A DNA stretch of 64,000 nucleotides, from positions 1-64,000 of the forward strand of contig JAPDRO010000005.1 of assembly GCA_030247885.1 (NCBI GenBank). The letters are read 5' to 3'. Under the pieces are notes generated by a model. It saw only the letters and a list, made by a program, of their open reading frames with translations. It was not told the DNA's origin and made no database searches. The translations under genes and the position numbers were made by a program. The stretch is from Taxawa tesnikishii (nom. ined.). Its lineage: Eukaryota > Ascomycota > Dothideomycetes > Dothideales. Of the stretch, positions 11,113 through 21,724 are shown piece by piece. The number at the start of each line of letters is the position of its first letter. The stretch's first letter is position 1.

Positions 11113-12711
11113 AAAAGATGGTATGGACGAAAAATGGCTTCAGAAATGGCTGCAATCAATCGTGGAAGGTGTGTTTGTTGCTACCCAGAATTACTATGGT
11201 ATCTGTTAACAGATTATGGGGTGCGGGGAACTGGACCCTGCAATTGACAGTCATTTTGCAAAGCACTGTATAAACCGGAATCTCGTCGTTCCTCCGACTT
11301 TTGTCTCATTGATGAAACAACACATGCTCACATCTGTTCATCGAGAGGGCGAGATGCACCATCAAAAGGACGAGTGTTACATATACTAAGGAAGACATCT
11401 CGACACCCAGATCAACAGGTAGCACTGTCTGTTCTACGACAATCTCGTTTATAGTGAGAGGCGGTCGAAGTAACCAAAGATAGCCCGCTTCACTATGCAT
11501 GACGAAAAACGAGATCGTTGTACTACCAATCCACGAAAACTAGGGATAAGCTTATCTCATAGATCAGACCGTCTCCGGGGTTGTGATCAATCAAAGTTCC
11601 AAACAGGGTCTGATTCATGAGATAAGGATAAGCAATGTTTAATGCCGGCAACGAATAATGCGCACTCCTCCTGCTTTCCGTCAAACGATCCCTACATACA
11701 TCATCATGACTTCTCCACCCTCAGGCAAAAAGCACGCTGTCCCGCTAATGCCGAGTGCGTTGTGAGCGCTACTGTCTCATAGCCTCCGCCTCGATTCGCG
11801 ATAATCAATTCTGGACAATCCTGCAGAGAGCCGCATCGAGATCTGGCCAAAAGGCTTCCATCAGGTACGTACAGAAGCAGCCAATAAAGCCAACCAACTA
11901 TGTCACGCCTTTGTACGGCGCTGGTCAGGACGGATCACTGAGCAGTATGGCAGCATCTCACCAGAATGTCCCTGTTCCCTTTGCACTGGATTCTATCTGG
12001 AAGAACTCATGCCCTCTAATTACAACATGAGCAAGAGTTAGCGATTCGGCTCTCTTCAGCTTCGCTACACCGCTGCGTCTCTCGAGTAGTCTAGACGGCA
12101 ACGATAACACTGCTACAACGAGCAGCGGCAGATGAGACCGGTCTTCCAAGCTGTGTTTGCTAATCAGCAGACCTACCATTGTCGTGACATCGCGCTAGAC
12201 TCCAGATCGAGCGGGGACCCGGGAACAGTGTCCGATCACTGAACAATTGAGCGCTTTCTGCACGCAGGTCTCAGTGGACCGAGACATGCTGATCTTCAGC
12301 CAGGATATCCGCAGGATGCAGCATAGGTCCATGCTGCATGCCTGCAGCTCACCTAGTCTTGCATAGCGCAGGCGATGCTGCGGCTGATGTATACCCATGG
12401 ACCTTGCCTGCATAGCGCTACTGTGGAGTATCCCATCTCTCGGCTACCTTTCCTGGCCATTGGGATGCTCTGCCGTCTTCATGGTCCCTAGCATCGCTGT
12501 GGCGGACGGCATACAGCTTCGTATATTCGGATACCATTCTGGCCATATGCAGGGTTGCAGTTCCTGTGTAGCGAGCCTAGCGGGACCTGGTCGACGGAGA
12601 AACTTGGAGGTCGGCGTATCCTCTGGGCTGGAATAGTCCTCATCAAGCCACTACCACTTCAACACGCGAGAATTGTGGTTATAGCTACTAGTAGGGCTGC
12701 AGGTTCACGCC
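11113..12711. other. Intergenic, no gene recognised
   Basis: Only short, overlapping frames on both strands with no recognisable domain. Contains one clear inverted repeat (11551-11626, listed separately) and CATGC/GCATG-rich sequence around 12290-12420. Confidence 0.5.
11551..11626. repeat. Inverted repeat with GATA motifs
   Basis: Arms of 20 bp (11551-11570, CTTATCTCATAGATCAGACC, and 11607-11626) match at 18 positions around a 36-bp loop. GATAAG/CTTATC hexamers occur at both arm ends, and GATAAGCTTATC at 11545-11556 is a palindrome. It may be a MITE-like remnant or a GATA-factor site cluster. No adjacent gene makes regulation obvious. Confidence 0.55.
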
Positions 12712-12923
12712 ATGAAGGTGGGTGATGGAGTTCTAGCACAGAGTTCTAGACTGAGGAACTTCTTCAACTCGGGATATAAGATTCCCCTCTTTCCCAATCT
12801 TTTGTCTGCTCATCTCAGCACAGCAAGTCCTTCGCTTGCATCTTCATCCAGCGTCCTTCCATACTTATCGAATAGTCCCTCGTTCCAAAATCACTTCTTT
12901 GAATCATCATCCCGAGCAGCAAA

Positions 12924-13805
12924 ATGGTCCGTCTCAGCCTCGCTTCAGCTTCTCTTCTCCTCCTTCTCGGTGCTCCGTCCCACTCATTCGCCGCGCACAT
13001 CCCACACCTGCTCGAGCGCGCCCCGCAAAACAATGGCAACACGAAGACCAACGGCAACGCTGGAGGCGGAACCACAGTGACATCCGTGGTCACATCCAAG
13101 ATCACTACCACTATGACGGCTGCAGGTTCATCTTGCGTGGCTTCGACCATCACCGTTGCTGGCTCCGCTCCCCCAGCTTCAACTGTCACCGTTCCCGGCG
13201 CTACTCCCTCGGCTTTGACCATCACCTCGATCACCACCGTTTCCGCGCCGGCTCTTTCAGCCTCGACCGTCACCGTGACAAACATCGAGACTGCCCCACC
13301 GGAGACCAGCATCACCACCCTGCCAGCCGTGACCGAGACTACTACGGAGACCAGCATCACCACCCTGCCAGCCGTGACCGAGACTACTACGGAGACCAGC
13401 ATCACCACCCTGCCAGCCGTGACCGAGACTACTACGGAGACCAGCATCACCACCCTGCCAGCCGTGACCGAGACCACTACGGAGACCAGCATCACCACCC
13501 TGCCAGCCGTGACCGAGACCACTACGGAGACCAGCATCACCACCCTGCCAGCCGTGACCGAAACCACGACTGTCCTCTCGACCACCACTGAACAATTGCT
13601 AGCCAGCACAGTGACCACTACCAGCACTGTCATACAGCCCACGACCCAGACCGTCATTTCAACCCAGTCAGCCAGCCCGGCCTCCACGACTACCATCACC
13701 ACCGTGAGCACTATGACCAGTAACACCTGCGTCAGCAAGACATCTACGTTTACATCTACAGTTTCTAAATGCACGGCTACTGTCACTAGGGGTGGTAGTT
13801 CTTGA
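12924..13805 (+). CDS. Secreted Thr-rich repeat protein
   Basis: A single exon of 293 residues. MVRLSLASASLLLLLGAPSHS is a clear signal peptide, and LLER at about residue 30 could be a Kex2-like processing site. The mature part is almost all Thr, Ser, Val, Ala and Pro, with six perfect copies of ETSITTLPAVTETTT in the middle, so it should be heavily O-glycosylated and extended, as in cell-wall or surface mucin-like proteins. Two Cys lie near the C-terminus (CVSKTSTFTSTVSKC). No hydrophobic GPI-signal tail is seen, so it is probably released or wall-trapped. Other frames over the repeat are also open because the 45-bp unit is divisible by three; those are shadows. Confidence 0.8.
   Translation: MVRLSLASASLLLLLGAPSHSFAAHIPHLLERAPQNNGNTKTNGNAGGGTTVTSVVTSKITTTMTAAGSSCVASTITVAGSAPPASTVTVPGATPSALTITSITTVSAPALSASTVTVTNIETAPPETSITTLPAVTETTTETSITTLPAVTETTTETSITTLPAVTETTTETSITTLPAVTETTTETSITTLPAVTETTTETSITTLPAVTETTTVLSTTTEQLLASTVTTTSTVIQPTTQTVISTQSASPASTTTITTVSTMTSNTCVSKTSTFTSTVSKCTATVTRGGSS
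13302..13571 (+). repeat. 45-bp coding tandem repeat, six copies
   Basis: Six head-to-tail 45-bp units. Units 1-3 end in ACTACTACG; later units carry a C in place of a T. The near identity implies recent expansion, and copy number is likely variable between strains. Confidence 0.92.
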
Positions 13806-14269
13806 AGAGAGTGATGTACACCTGGCTCGCTGTATTGCGGGATGGGAAATGAATACTCGGAAGATGACATCGGATGGATCATGAGATATAGGATCATGTC
13901 ATCCTTTATGAATCCTTTGGGGTTGCGATGGGGCGCGGGAAATGGGTTCCATTTACAATGTTTGATTTCTTCGCGCCTCTCTGGGGTTCACTGTTTTAGG
14001 CATTAACAAGTGACGATGCTTACATAGTGATGTTGTTGAATGCAAGGTGTACATTCTTACTCCTCTGAACCTCGTTTAAATTACGCTCTCGCCCATCATC
14101 TTGAACTGGAGCAAACATGGGCAATACTCGCCACCAGATCTCTCCATTATACTATATGCTCGCTAATTGAAACCGCTTACGCCAGAATCCGAATCCGAAT
14201 CGCTACTTATGTTTTAGGCAAACCATAGGAAGCAAAAAGTGAAAAAGGCACTAATATAAGGGGAGAGAA
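13806..14269. other. 3' flank of the repeat-protein gene, no gene
   Basis: No credible frame. Base composition falls sharply toward AT at about 14230, where the Fot-derived sequence begins. Confidence 0.5.
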
Positions 14270-15215
14270 CACCTAATTAACAACTTGCGACCCCCGATCT
14301 TTTAACTCTACTACTACTCGCTATAAGTACTTCTACAACTAGTAAACTAGTATATACTAAAGCTAATATTTAGAATACTCTTTCTACCTTAGAAGAAAAG
14401 TAATATACGTTTATCTATAAGGCTACTAGCGTATATAGTAGCCCTTATAATACATTACGTAATTATATAGCTAGATAAACTTTACATACTATAGTATATA
14501 AAATAGAGTAAATCCTCTTAAATATAAAAGAAAGAACGTTAATATAATAGATTATACGTCTTATATATATTAATTTTCCTACTTTACTTACGTTAATTAT
14601 ATAAATATTTAAAGAAATTTAATATAAATATATTTAGTTATTAAAGACTTTATAACCTTTTTCTTAACTAATTAGTAAGAAGTAACTTAACTACTTTAAG
14701 ACTTATTATCTAGAAATTATAAGTATATAAACTCGTTAAATTAATAATATATACTTTAATATAATAAGTTATAATACTATAAAGAAATAATTTAACGTAG
14801 TAATAAAGCTCTTCTTATAATACTAGTACTTATTAGAGTATATATATAATATAAATAAATCTAGGTTTATAGTTAAAGCGAATCAAATATTAAAAGTATT
14901 AATTAATATATATAAGATAACTAGTTAAAAGTAAATTAAAAGTATATAAGAGTAAATAATAGTAATTAAAAAGGACTTCTTAATTAGTATTACTTAGCTA
15001 CTTTAAATAGGTATTAAGTAAATAAATATAAGATAGGAAGAAGGTTCGAGTATTTATTTAAGATAACTTATATAAATAAATTACTTTCTTAGCGTATATA
15101 TATACTAATAAATTAGTATTACTACTAGGCCTCTTATTTAAGAAACTACTTTATAGTATTATATTATACTTAAATCATTTTGTACTAATCTTACTAGTAA
15201 ACTACAAGTATATCT
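14270..15215 (+). mobile_element. Fot/pogo-type transposon, copy 2 (truncated, RIPed)
   Basis: Aligns along most of its length with the 5' part of the copy at 32230-32900, for example the blocks around ATTAGTAAGAAGTA(A/G)CTTAA and TTTAATATAATAAGTTATAA. The plus strand carries the decayed transposase. Very AT-rich, with no surviving long frame. No terminal repeat is recognisable at either end, and the catalytic half is missing. Confidence 0.75.
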
Positions 15216-15716
15216 AAGGGTAGGATTTAGACTCGGCAAATCTCGATACTTTAAGCGAGTTACTCTATAGCTTCGGGAAACGCGTACTATCTTAGCCGTG
15301 TCCCCATGGGGCCGACTAGAGAGCCGCATATTTTCTTAGCCGTGTCCCCCACAGTACCGACTAGGGCATCACGCATAGCGGAGAGTAACTAGGGTTGGAA
15401 CACTAACGATCAATCACGCGAACGAGCCCCATGGGGTATGAACTTATCGAACGATTCTACTAGCCGAAGCACCCCTCAATGGAGCTTAGTCTATCTCCAC
15501 CCCGGAAGGAGCTCGATCTTTCTCTTCTGCAGCTCTCGGATGAGACCCCTTCATCCTTGGTCTCGATTGGCACAAACCAAGGGAGTAGTTATCTTATAAG
15601 AAGTCAACCGTCGCAGTCCTCGTATCCCAACACGAGGCTTCTACTTCTTTGTTAAGCCTGCAATTAACTCCATCCCTTTGACTCTATAGATACGATTTTC
15701 AGGACAACGATCATAA
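15216..15716. other. Intergenic with a two-copy direct repeat
   Basis: Composition returns to normal at about 15225. CTTAGCCGTGTCCCC occurs at 15291-15305 and 15335-15349, each followed shortly by CCGACTAG. The rest is the promoter region of the MFS gene. Confidence 0.5.
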
Positions 15717-17580
15717 GATGATGGTCCACACGATGGATCCGACAACTGTTGAACGGGATCCAAAGGAAATCGAGCGGACGACGACACTTGGCAACGTCCG
15801 TTTGAGGCACGAGGAGACGAACGATATCATCCTCGTCCCTACGCCCTCCAATGATCCTAATGACCCTCTCAACTGGTAAAACTTCTCTACAGACCAAGTC
15901 GGTTTGCTTTCGCTCATTCATCGATAGGTCTAAGGCATATCGGAGGTATATTGCCTTCCTGGTATGTATGTCCATCTTTTGAGTAACTTCATGGCGGCCG
16001 GCCCCGCCGTCTCCGTCGTTTCAGCAGCCGAGACCTTCTTTAGCACCAGCCCTACCACTCTCTCTGGCAGCATCTCCAAAGTAGCCTACCTCTTTACCGG
16101 TGCCTCACTGCTCCAAGGCGTCGGTAACCTCTTCTGGATTCCTTGCATCATCAAATTTGGCCGCCGCCCGGTCTATGTGATTTCGATCGTCATGTTCACG
16201 ATATGCTCAATCTGGTGTGGTGCTGCCCAGACGTTTGCGAGCGAACTGGTCGGCCGTCTCTTCTTAGGCTTCTTCTCTGGCGCTGCTGAATGCCTGGCCC
16301 CCTGACTATTGCGGACATCTTCTTCCTGCATGAACGTGGTTCTCTCATGGCGTAAGTAGCAGACCCAATCAGTTTATAAGAAATATTCTTAACCCGAGTG
16401 CAGCCTCTATACCGCATCCCTAGCGGCGGGTGCTGGCATGGGAGTGCCCGTCGATGGCCTCATCATGAAAAGCCTACCATGGCGGTACATTTACTGGATT
16501 GGAACTGCCCTGCTTGGCTGCGTGGCCATTCTTGTAATCTTTACCTTCCCCGAGACCGAATTCGACCGTGCAAGCGCCATGAGGGCTCCGAGTGAGACTG
16601 TGGCTGTCAACAGGCATACTTACGATCTGAAGAGCGAGGCCGGGAGCGGCGCAGTCCATATTGATGACTTGCCTGTCCAAAGTCATCCGCCGAAGCGCTC
16701 GTACTGGTCCAGATTGAGGATCTATTCGGGTATCCTTACTAAAGAGCCTTGGTGGAAACTGTGTGTGCGCCCGCTTGTCCTGATTGGTCTTCCTCCTGTC
16801 CTCTACGCAACCCTGGTCCAATCTGCTACAATCGGATTCATGGTCGCGATTAGCTCGAACTTCGCAGTGGCAATGCAGGGAGCGTACGGATTTGCGCCAT
16901 GGCAATCAGGGCTTTGCTTCATCGGCTCCGTCATTGGAGCCGCGGCTGGCATCATCTTCGGTGGTTATTTCTCCGATTGGGTGGCTGACTATTTTACTCG
17001 CCGCAACGGAGGTATCAGGGAGCCTGAGATGAGACTTCCCGCTATCCTTATCAGCAACCTCATGGGTCCATTGGCCTTGGTGCTCTATGGAGTCGGGATC
17101 AATAATAACCTTCACTGGATGGTGCCTACCTTAGGCTTATCTTTCCGTAAGTCGCACATCTGAGCATTTGTCAAGATCCTAGGCTAACACTTATGCTACA
17201 GTTGGCTTCGTCCTTGCCCAATCCATGAACGTGGTTCTAGTCTACACGATCGATTCGTACCGCCCTATCGCAGGGGAAATCACCGTCTGTGAATTGGGTT
17301 ACAAATGTAAGCCAACAAGCCTCGGAATAGTAGCAGGACCAGCAACTAATGATAAGATACAGCTTGCTTCGGCTTTCTCCTTGGCTTCTATACCAACAAT
17401 TGGATTGCAGAGAGCGGCTATGCGACTGCTTTTGGCACCATGGCTGCCATTTGTGGTGGAGTGATACTCTTCTGGATCCCCTTGTTTTTCTTCGGAAAGC
17501 GCATCCGGCACGTCACCTGGCACTGGAAATTTGTAAGACATCTGGCACATTGGGATAATGACCGTGAAGTTGGTGAATAG
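15717..17580 (+). CDS. MFS transporter (DHA1-like drug/metabolite exporter)
   Basis: A plasma-membrane secondary transporter of the major facilitator superfamily. The N-terminal cytoplasmic tail ends in SNDPNDPLNW, the motif preceding helix 1 in fungal MFS exporters. Loop 2-3 carries KFGRRPVYV (the G-x3-D/G-R-R signature). Later helices follow 16480-17580, ending at a TAG after VRHLAHWDNDREVGE. Introns are placed at about 15878-15929, 16351-16401, 17145-17201 and 17307-17361. Two single-base losses break the frame, in T run 15975-15980 and C run 16298-16302; both reading frames match the family on either side. It is convergent with the SDR gene and may belong to the metabolic group at 15.7-26.6 kb. 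Substrate cannot be read from sequence. Confidence 0.82.
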
Positions 17581-18103
17581 AGGGCATTTGTCGATAACTT
17601 TCGAAGCTACAAGAAAATCTTCAAACTCATGAATCCCTTTTGCACGGGTTTTCCATCACTCACTCTCAAGTTCATGCGAGGGTTAGAGTCCCTCGCTAAC
17701 GTAGTCACAAACGTTCCGTATCAGCCACAAGCGTTCTTGAGGTTCACTCCGGATGTGCCATGGTTTATTTAGCGGTGTTATCCCCTGCGGTAGCAGCCTG
17801 AGTGTTGTCCATCCTGTGTTCGGTTTTGTTTTGAACAACTAATAGTAATTCCGCGACCACACCGTCGAGTTCAGACGAAAATGTAGAGCACTGATAGGGA
17901 AGGTCTTGTGAGAGAGGCACCATGGGGTAGTCCTGGAAGGTGGCTTTCTAAACCCGGTCTACAGCATTCACCATACCGCCGGGTTCAGCGCCCAAAACAT
18001 TGGAGTCAGCAGAAAATGCATACACACCACCCGCCGGCTATTGACCGGCGTGTATATGGCCATGAGCTTCATGTTGTTATGGTTCGTCGTTTGTCAAATT
18101 ATC
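17581..18103 (+). other. Intergenic with a possible membrane-protein fragment
   Basis: An open stretch at about 17950-18105 reads as a short soluble part followed by a hydrophobic helix (GVYMAMSFMLLWFVVCQII). It has no start or partner exon I can find. It could be the relic of a transporter or simply chance. Confidence 0.3.
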
Positions 18104-18893
18104 TCAAATGATGGTTGAACCACCCGTGACAGGTACATACAAGCCATTGAGCCAGCCTGCTTTCTCTTCACAAAGCATCGCTACAGTCCACGCAATCTCC
18201 TCCGGCTCCGCCATACGAGAAGCAACCGGAACTCTATCGTAACTTTTCTCAAGCAGCTCGTGAAGCTCTCGCGGTGCCGCTCGCATCGCCTCTGTGTTGA
18301 TCGGCCCAGGTGCAACTGTGTTGACCGTGCAGCCGTATTTTCTGGGTAGATCCCTCGCCCAGCATCGGGTAAAGCTCTCGACCATGCCTTTCGTACCCGC
18401 GTAGATGGTCATGTTAGGGTCCGGGTTGCGCGATGTCGAACTGCAGATGTTGATGATGCGTGAATGCTGCCGCGACAGGTGCTTTAGTACGGCGCGTGTG
18501 AGGAAGAGCGTGCCGCGCCCGTTGACGCCCAGAACGGTGTTCCATGTCTTCTCGAAGTCTGCGTCATCTGGCGTATCTAGGACGGAGAGCATGCTGATGC
18601 CCGCATTGTTGACTAAGATGTCTATTTTGCCAAACTCGGCTGCCGCCTTCCCAGCCAGCATAGAAGGGCCATCCGCAGTGGAGATGTCGGCTTCGACGAT
18701 GATCGACTTCACGGTGCCTGGTAAGCTGGCGAGGACTTTCTCTGCGTTGGCCTTCTCAGACGGGAAGGGATAGTTGATGACTATGTTAGCGCCGCGCAGC
18801 GACAGCTCGGGCAATCGCAGCTCCGAGCCCGCTCGATGAGCCACTTATCAGAGCTACCTTGCCCGAAAGAGGTTGTGTCTGTGGAAGAGCCAT
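18104..18893 (-). CDS. Short-chain dehydrogenase/reductase (classical SDR)
   Basis: An NAD(P)H-dependent oxidoreductase of about 262 residues, the usual size for 3-oxoacyl-ACP-reductase-like SDRs. The start at 18893 (MALPQTQPLSGKVALISG) places the cofactor loop SGSSSGLG at residues 17-24. Then come the NNAG motif, the catalytic Ser in ICSSTS and Tyr/Lys in YAGTK, and PGPINT after the active site. One base is missing near 18790-18797, joining the first 35 codons out of frame with the rest; both sides are clearly the same protein. It is divergent from the P450 across a 466-bp shared promoter, so co-regulation is likely (inference). The substrate is unknown; close relatives act on polyketide-like or quinone substrates. 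Confidence 0.85.
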
Positions 18894-19359
18894 GGCTAGA
18901 GATGCTGCTGGCCGAATCTTGCTCATTATAAGGTCCAATCGATCCGTGGAACTCGATCTAATCTCATACTTACTGATTGGAGACGAAGTCATTGGGTCAC
19001 AATTCGTCTGGATTTTCCCCGCCTCACGCGCCCTTGGCGGAGTCTTCGTCGTCCACATGGGCCGCTGGAAGAGCTGCGCTTCCGGGATGTGGACCCGAGC
19101 TCATTCGGAAGCCTCCCGTGTTTTCTCTCTCTTCCGACCCTCAATGATCGGCATCCTTCGTCAATGTCATGTCCCGAGATCAATCCGCGCGCGCGGTTGG
19201 GATGATTGGAGGAGGGGTCTCGGGAGTGTAGCTTCCCAATAGCCAAGCTGCAATCAAGGACGCATTCCCGTTTCGACTCGGTGGGATGCCGACGGCAGGG
19301 CTGCTGCAATACTGTCCTGAGATCGTTATAACAAGAGCGGGGCCTTTACCAATCCTTCC
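18894..19359. promoter_or_regulatory. Divergent promoter between SDR and P450 genes
   Basis: 466 bp separate the two start codons. I see no confident individual binding site. Its short length and divergent layout suggest joint control, perhaps by the regulator encoded at 21725-24768. Confidence 0.4.
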
Positions 19360-21308
19360 ATGACTGCGTCAACCACATCTGCTGAAACACACTCTCCATC
19401 AGTGGTGCAGCGTTTTTCGTTGCGCAAGTTTTCGAACGACGACATGGCGCTTCTGGACTTCTCTAGTGGGCATAGTCTAGTATCGATGGCCATAGTCTTC
19501 TTGTCCATAGCATTTCTCGTCTGTTATACATACGAATATGTTCAGTTCAAGAGGAAGTACCGTTTTCCGAACATCGTCCCGGGATGGCCAATTATCGGAA
19601 ACAGTCTTCAGATGCCTGCAGAGGCGCAAGGTCCATACCTTGAGAAGATGGCCAACAAATATGGCGAGATGTAAGCTCTATCTTCCAATACAACCATGTG
19701 GTTTTGCGGAGGGTATAGCTGATTTCCCTGTCTTCCAAGGTTTACAATGAGGTTTGGAAGCAAGTATTGGGTGTTTCTTAACTCCAGGCGGGTAGCGGCA
19801 GAATTACTGGACAAGAAGGCTCCCATCTATTCGTCGCGGCAGGATCTCATCGCAGCACACGACCTGATTTCAGGTGGCATGCGGCTCCTAACTATGCCAT
19901 ACGGAGATCGATGGCGAAGGATGCGCAAAGCCGTACATCAGATCCTCAACATCAGCCAAGCCGGCATGTTCGAAGGCTTCCAGGATATCGAGTCCCGCGC
20001 GCTACTTTATGAACACCTCGAGATTCCGGATTTGTGGTGGTTGTCCCACGCCAGATACGCAAACTCAGTCATCATGAGCGTCGTCTTTGGCCGCAGATGC
20101 AAGGTCGACGATCCGGAACTGGCGAAATTGTTGGCCGTCGGTGAAGAGTTTGTCAAATACTTGATGCCCGGACGCGCCTGTGTTGACATCTTCCCGTTCC
20201 TGGTCAGGATTCCGTGGCTCAAAAAGTGGCAACCGTGGAGGAACTGGGCCGATCGTATCAATATTGAAACGATATCGTTAGTCCTACCTTGCTTCTTCCT
20301 TACCTAGCACCCGTGTTAACACTGTATCATCTCCAGTGTATACCAGAAACAGATCGACGATCTGCATGCGAGGATGAGACTAGGCAAGCAAAACGACTGC
20401 TTCATGTCCGAGTTCATGAAATTAGGCAAAAACGAAGAGTTCACGGAGGAGGAGCTGTGTTTTGTCACTGGAGCTCTCATGGAAGCAGGCTCAGACACCA
20501 CACGTGTCTCGCTACATGAAATGGTTGCAGGCGCGGTCCTGTTTCCAGACTGGGTCGAACGTGCACGCCAGGAGTTGGATGCTGTATGTGGCGCGAATGC
20601 GGAACGACTCCCAGAGTTTCAGGACAAGGCCAGACTCCCTCTCATCAAGGCTGCAGTGAAGGAGACTATCCGCTGGAAGTAAGATCATCCACATATCTCT
20701 CATTCTACGGTGGTTTTTCTTCTATCTCTCGATATCAGAGAAAAATGATGTTCCTCCTCCGTGCGATCGGTACTGATACATTTTCCACCTACAGACCAAC
20801 CATAGCAGAGACCGGAATCCCGCATGCACTAACTCAAGACGACGAGTTCGAAGGCTACAGGTTCCCCGCCGGCACCGTCTTCACATGGAATCACTGGGGC
20901 ATCTCGAACAATCCAAGGGAATATCAGCAACCGGAGCGCTTCTGGCCCGAAAGGTTCGTCAACGAGGATCTGGACAAAGTAACCAAGGGCCACTTGGGAT
21001 TTGGAGCTGGTGAGCGAATGCGTCCCATACTCCATACAATCAATGCGATAGGGGATACTGATTGGTGTTATTAAAAAGGTCGTCGCATCTGTGTTGGGGC
21101 TGGTGTCGCCGCGAATAATCTTTTCATCTCCATTGCGAGGCTGCTCTATTGCTTCGACTATAGCATGGTTCCGGGTGAGCCGATCGACACTTCAAAGCCG
21201 TTTCCACCGTCGAATACCGGCCCGCCGTTCAAGGTCCAGATCAGGGTCAGGAGTGAGGCACATAGACAGCTAATTGAAAGGGAATGTAGGGAGGCCATGA
21301 TCTTCTAG
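19360..21308 (+). CDS. Cytochrome P450 monooxygenase
   Basis: A membrane-anchored haem-thiolate monooxygenase, apparently intact over five exons. Exon ends are near 19671, 20277, 20679 and 21010; introns run 19672-19739, 20278-20337, 20680-20794 and 21011-21078. The N-terminus has a hydrophobic anchor (SMAIVFLSIAFLVCYTY) followed by a Pro-rich hinge (PNIVPGWPIIGNS). The oxygen-binding I helix is EAGSDTT, the K-helix ExxR is KETIRW, and the haem loop FGAGRRICVG spans the last intron. Length is about 520 residues, normal for the family. It resembles fungal P450s of the O-methylsterigmatocystin-oxidoreductase type in overall pattern, but the substrate cannot be named. An internal Met at 19444 is an alternative start. 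Confidence 0.92.
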
Positions 21309-21724
21309 ACAACGTCCAAATTTATGTCAAACTCGCATCAATCTTGTTAAGAAGTCACAGATGCAGATCTGGTTGCTTGAGAGACGACAGGAACCTTAAA
21401 CTTTTTCCGTCAAGCCCAGACTTGGATGGCCTCATTGTTTGTTAGACTCGTAGGTACTCCAGACCCCAGAGCATTGACACTCACTGTCCGTGGATATCTT
21501 ATATAGTCAGGTTGACACTGGTGGATGACGCCCTGCCGTAGGAGCGTTGATCAAGTAGAGGCCACTATTCAGAACGACCTTTTCAGTAGAGATATGGAGC
21601 CCAACATGTTGTTTTCTAAGATAGAGGAAGGGGTAGAAAAGGAAGGATGGTGGCTAGATTCTACGTAAATTAAGTAACTAGGTAAGAGTAATATAACCGC
21701 TTCTAGAGCTCGCTTAGATATTGA
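21309..21724. other. Convergent 3' flank between P450 and regulator
   Basis: Both neighbouring genes end here. No frame or repeat of note. Confidence 0.5.

Noticed and set aside
12815-13897. Long minus-strand and second plus-strand frames over the Thr-rich gene
   Set aside because: The 45-bp repeat is divisible by three, so all frames stay open. Only the chosen frame has a signal peptide.
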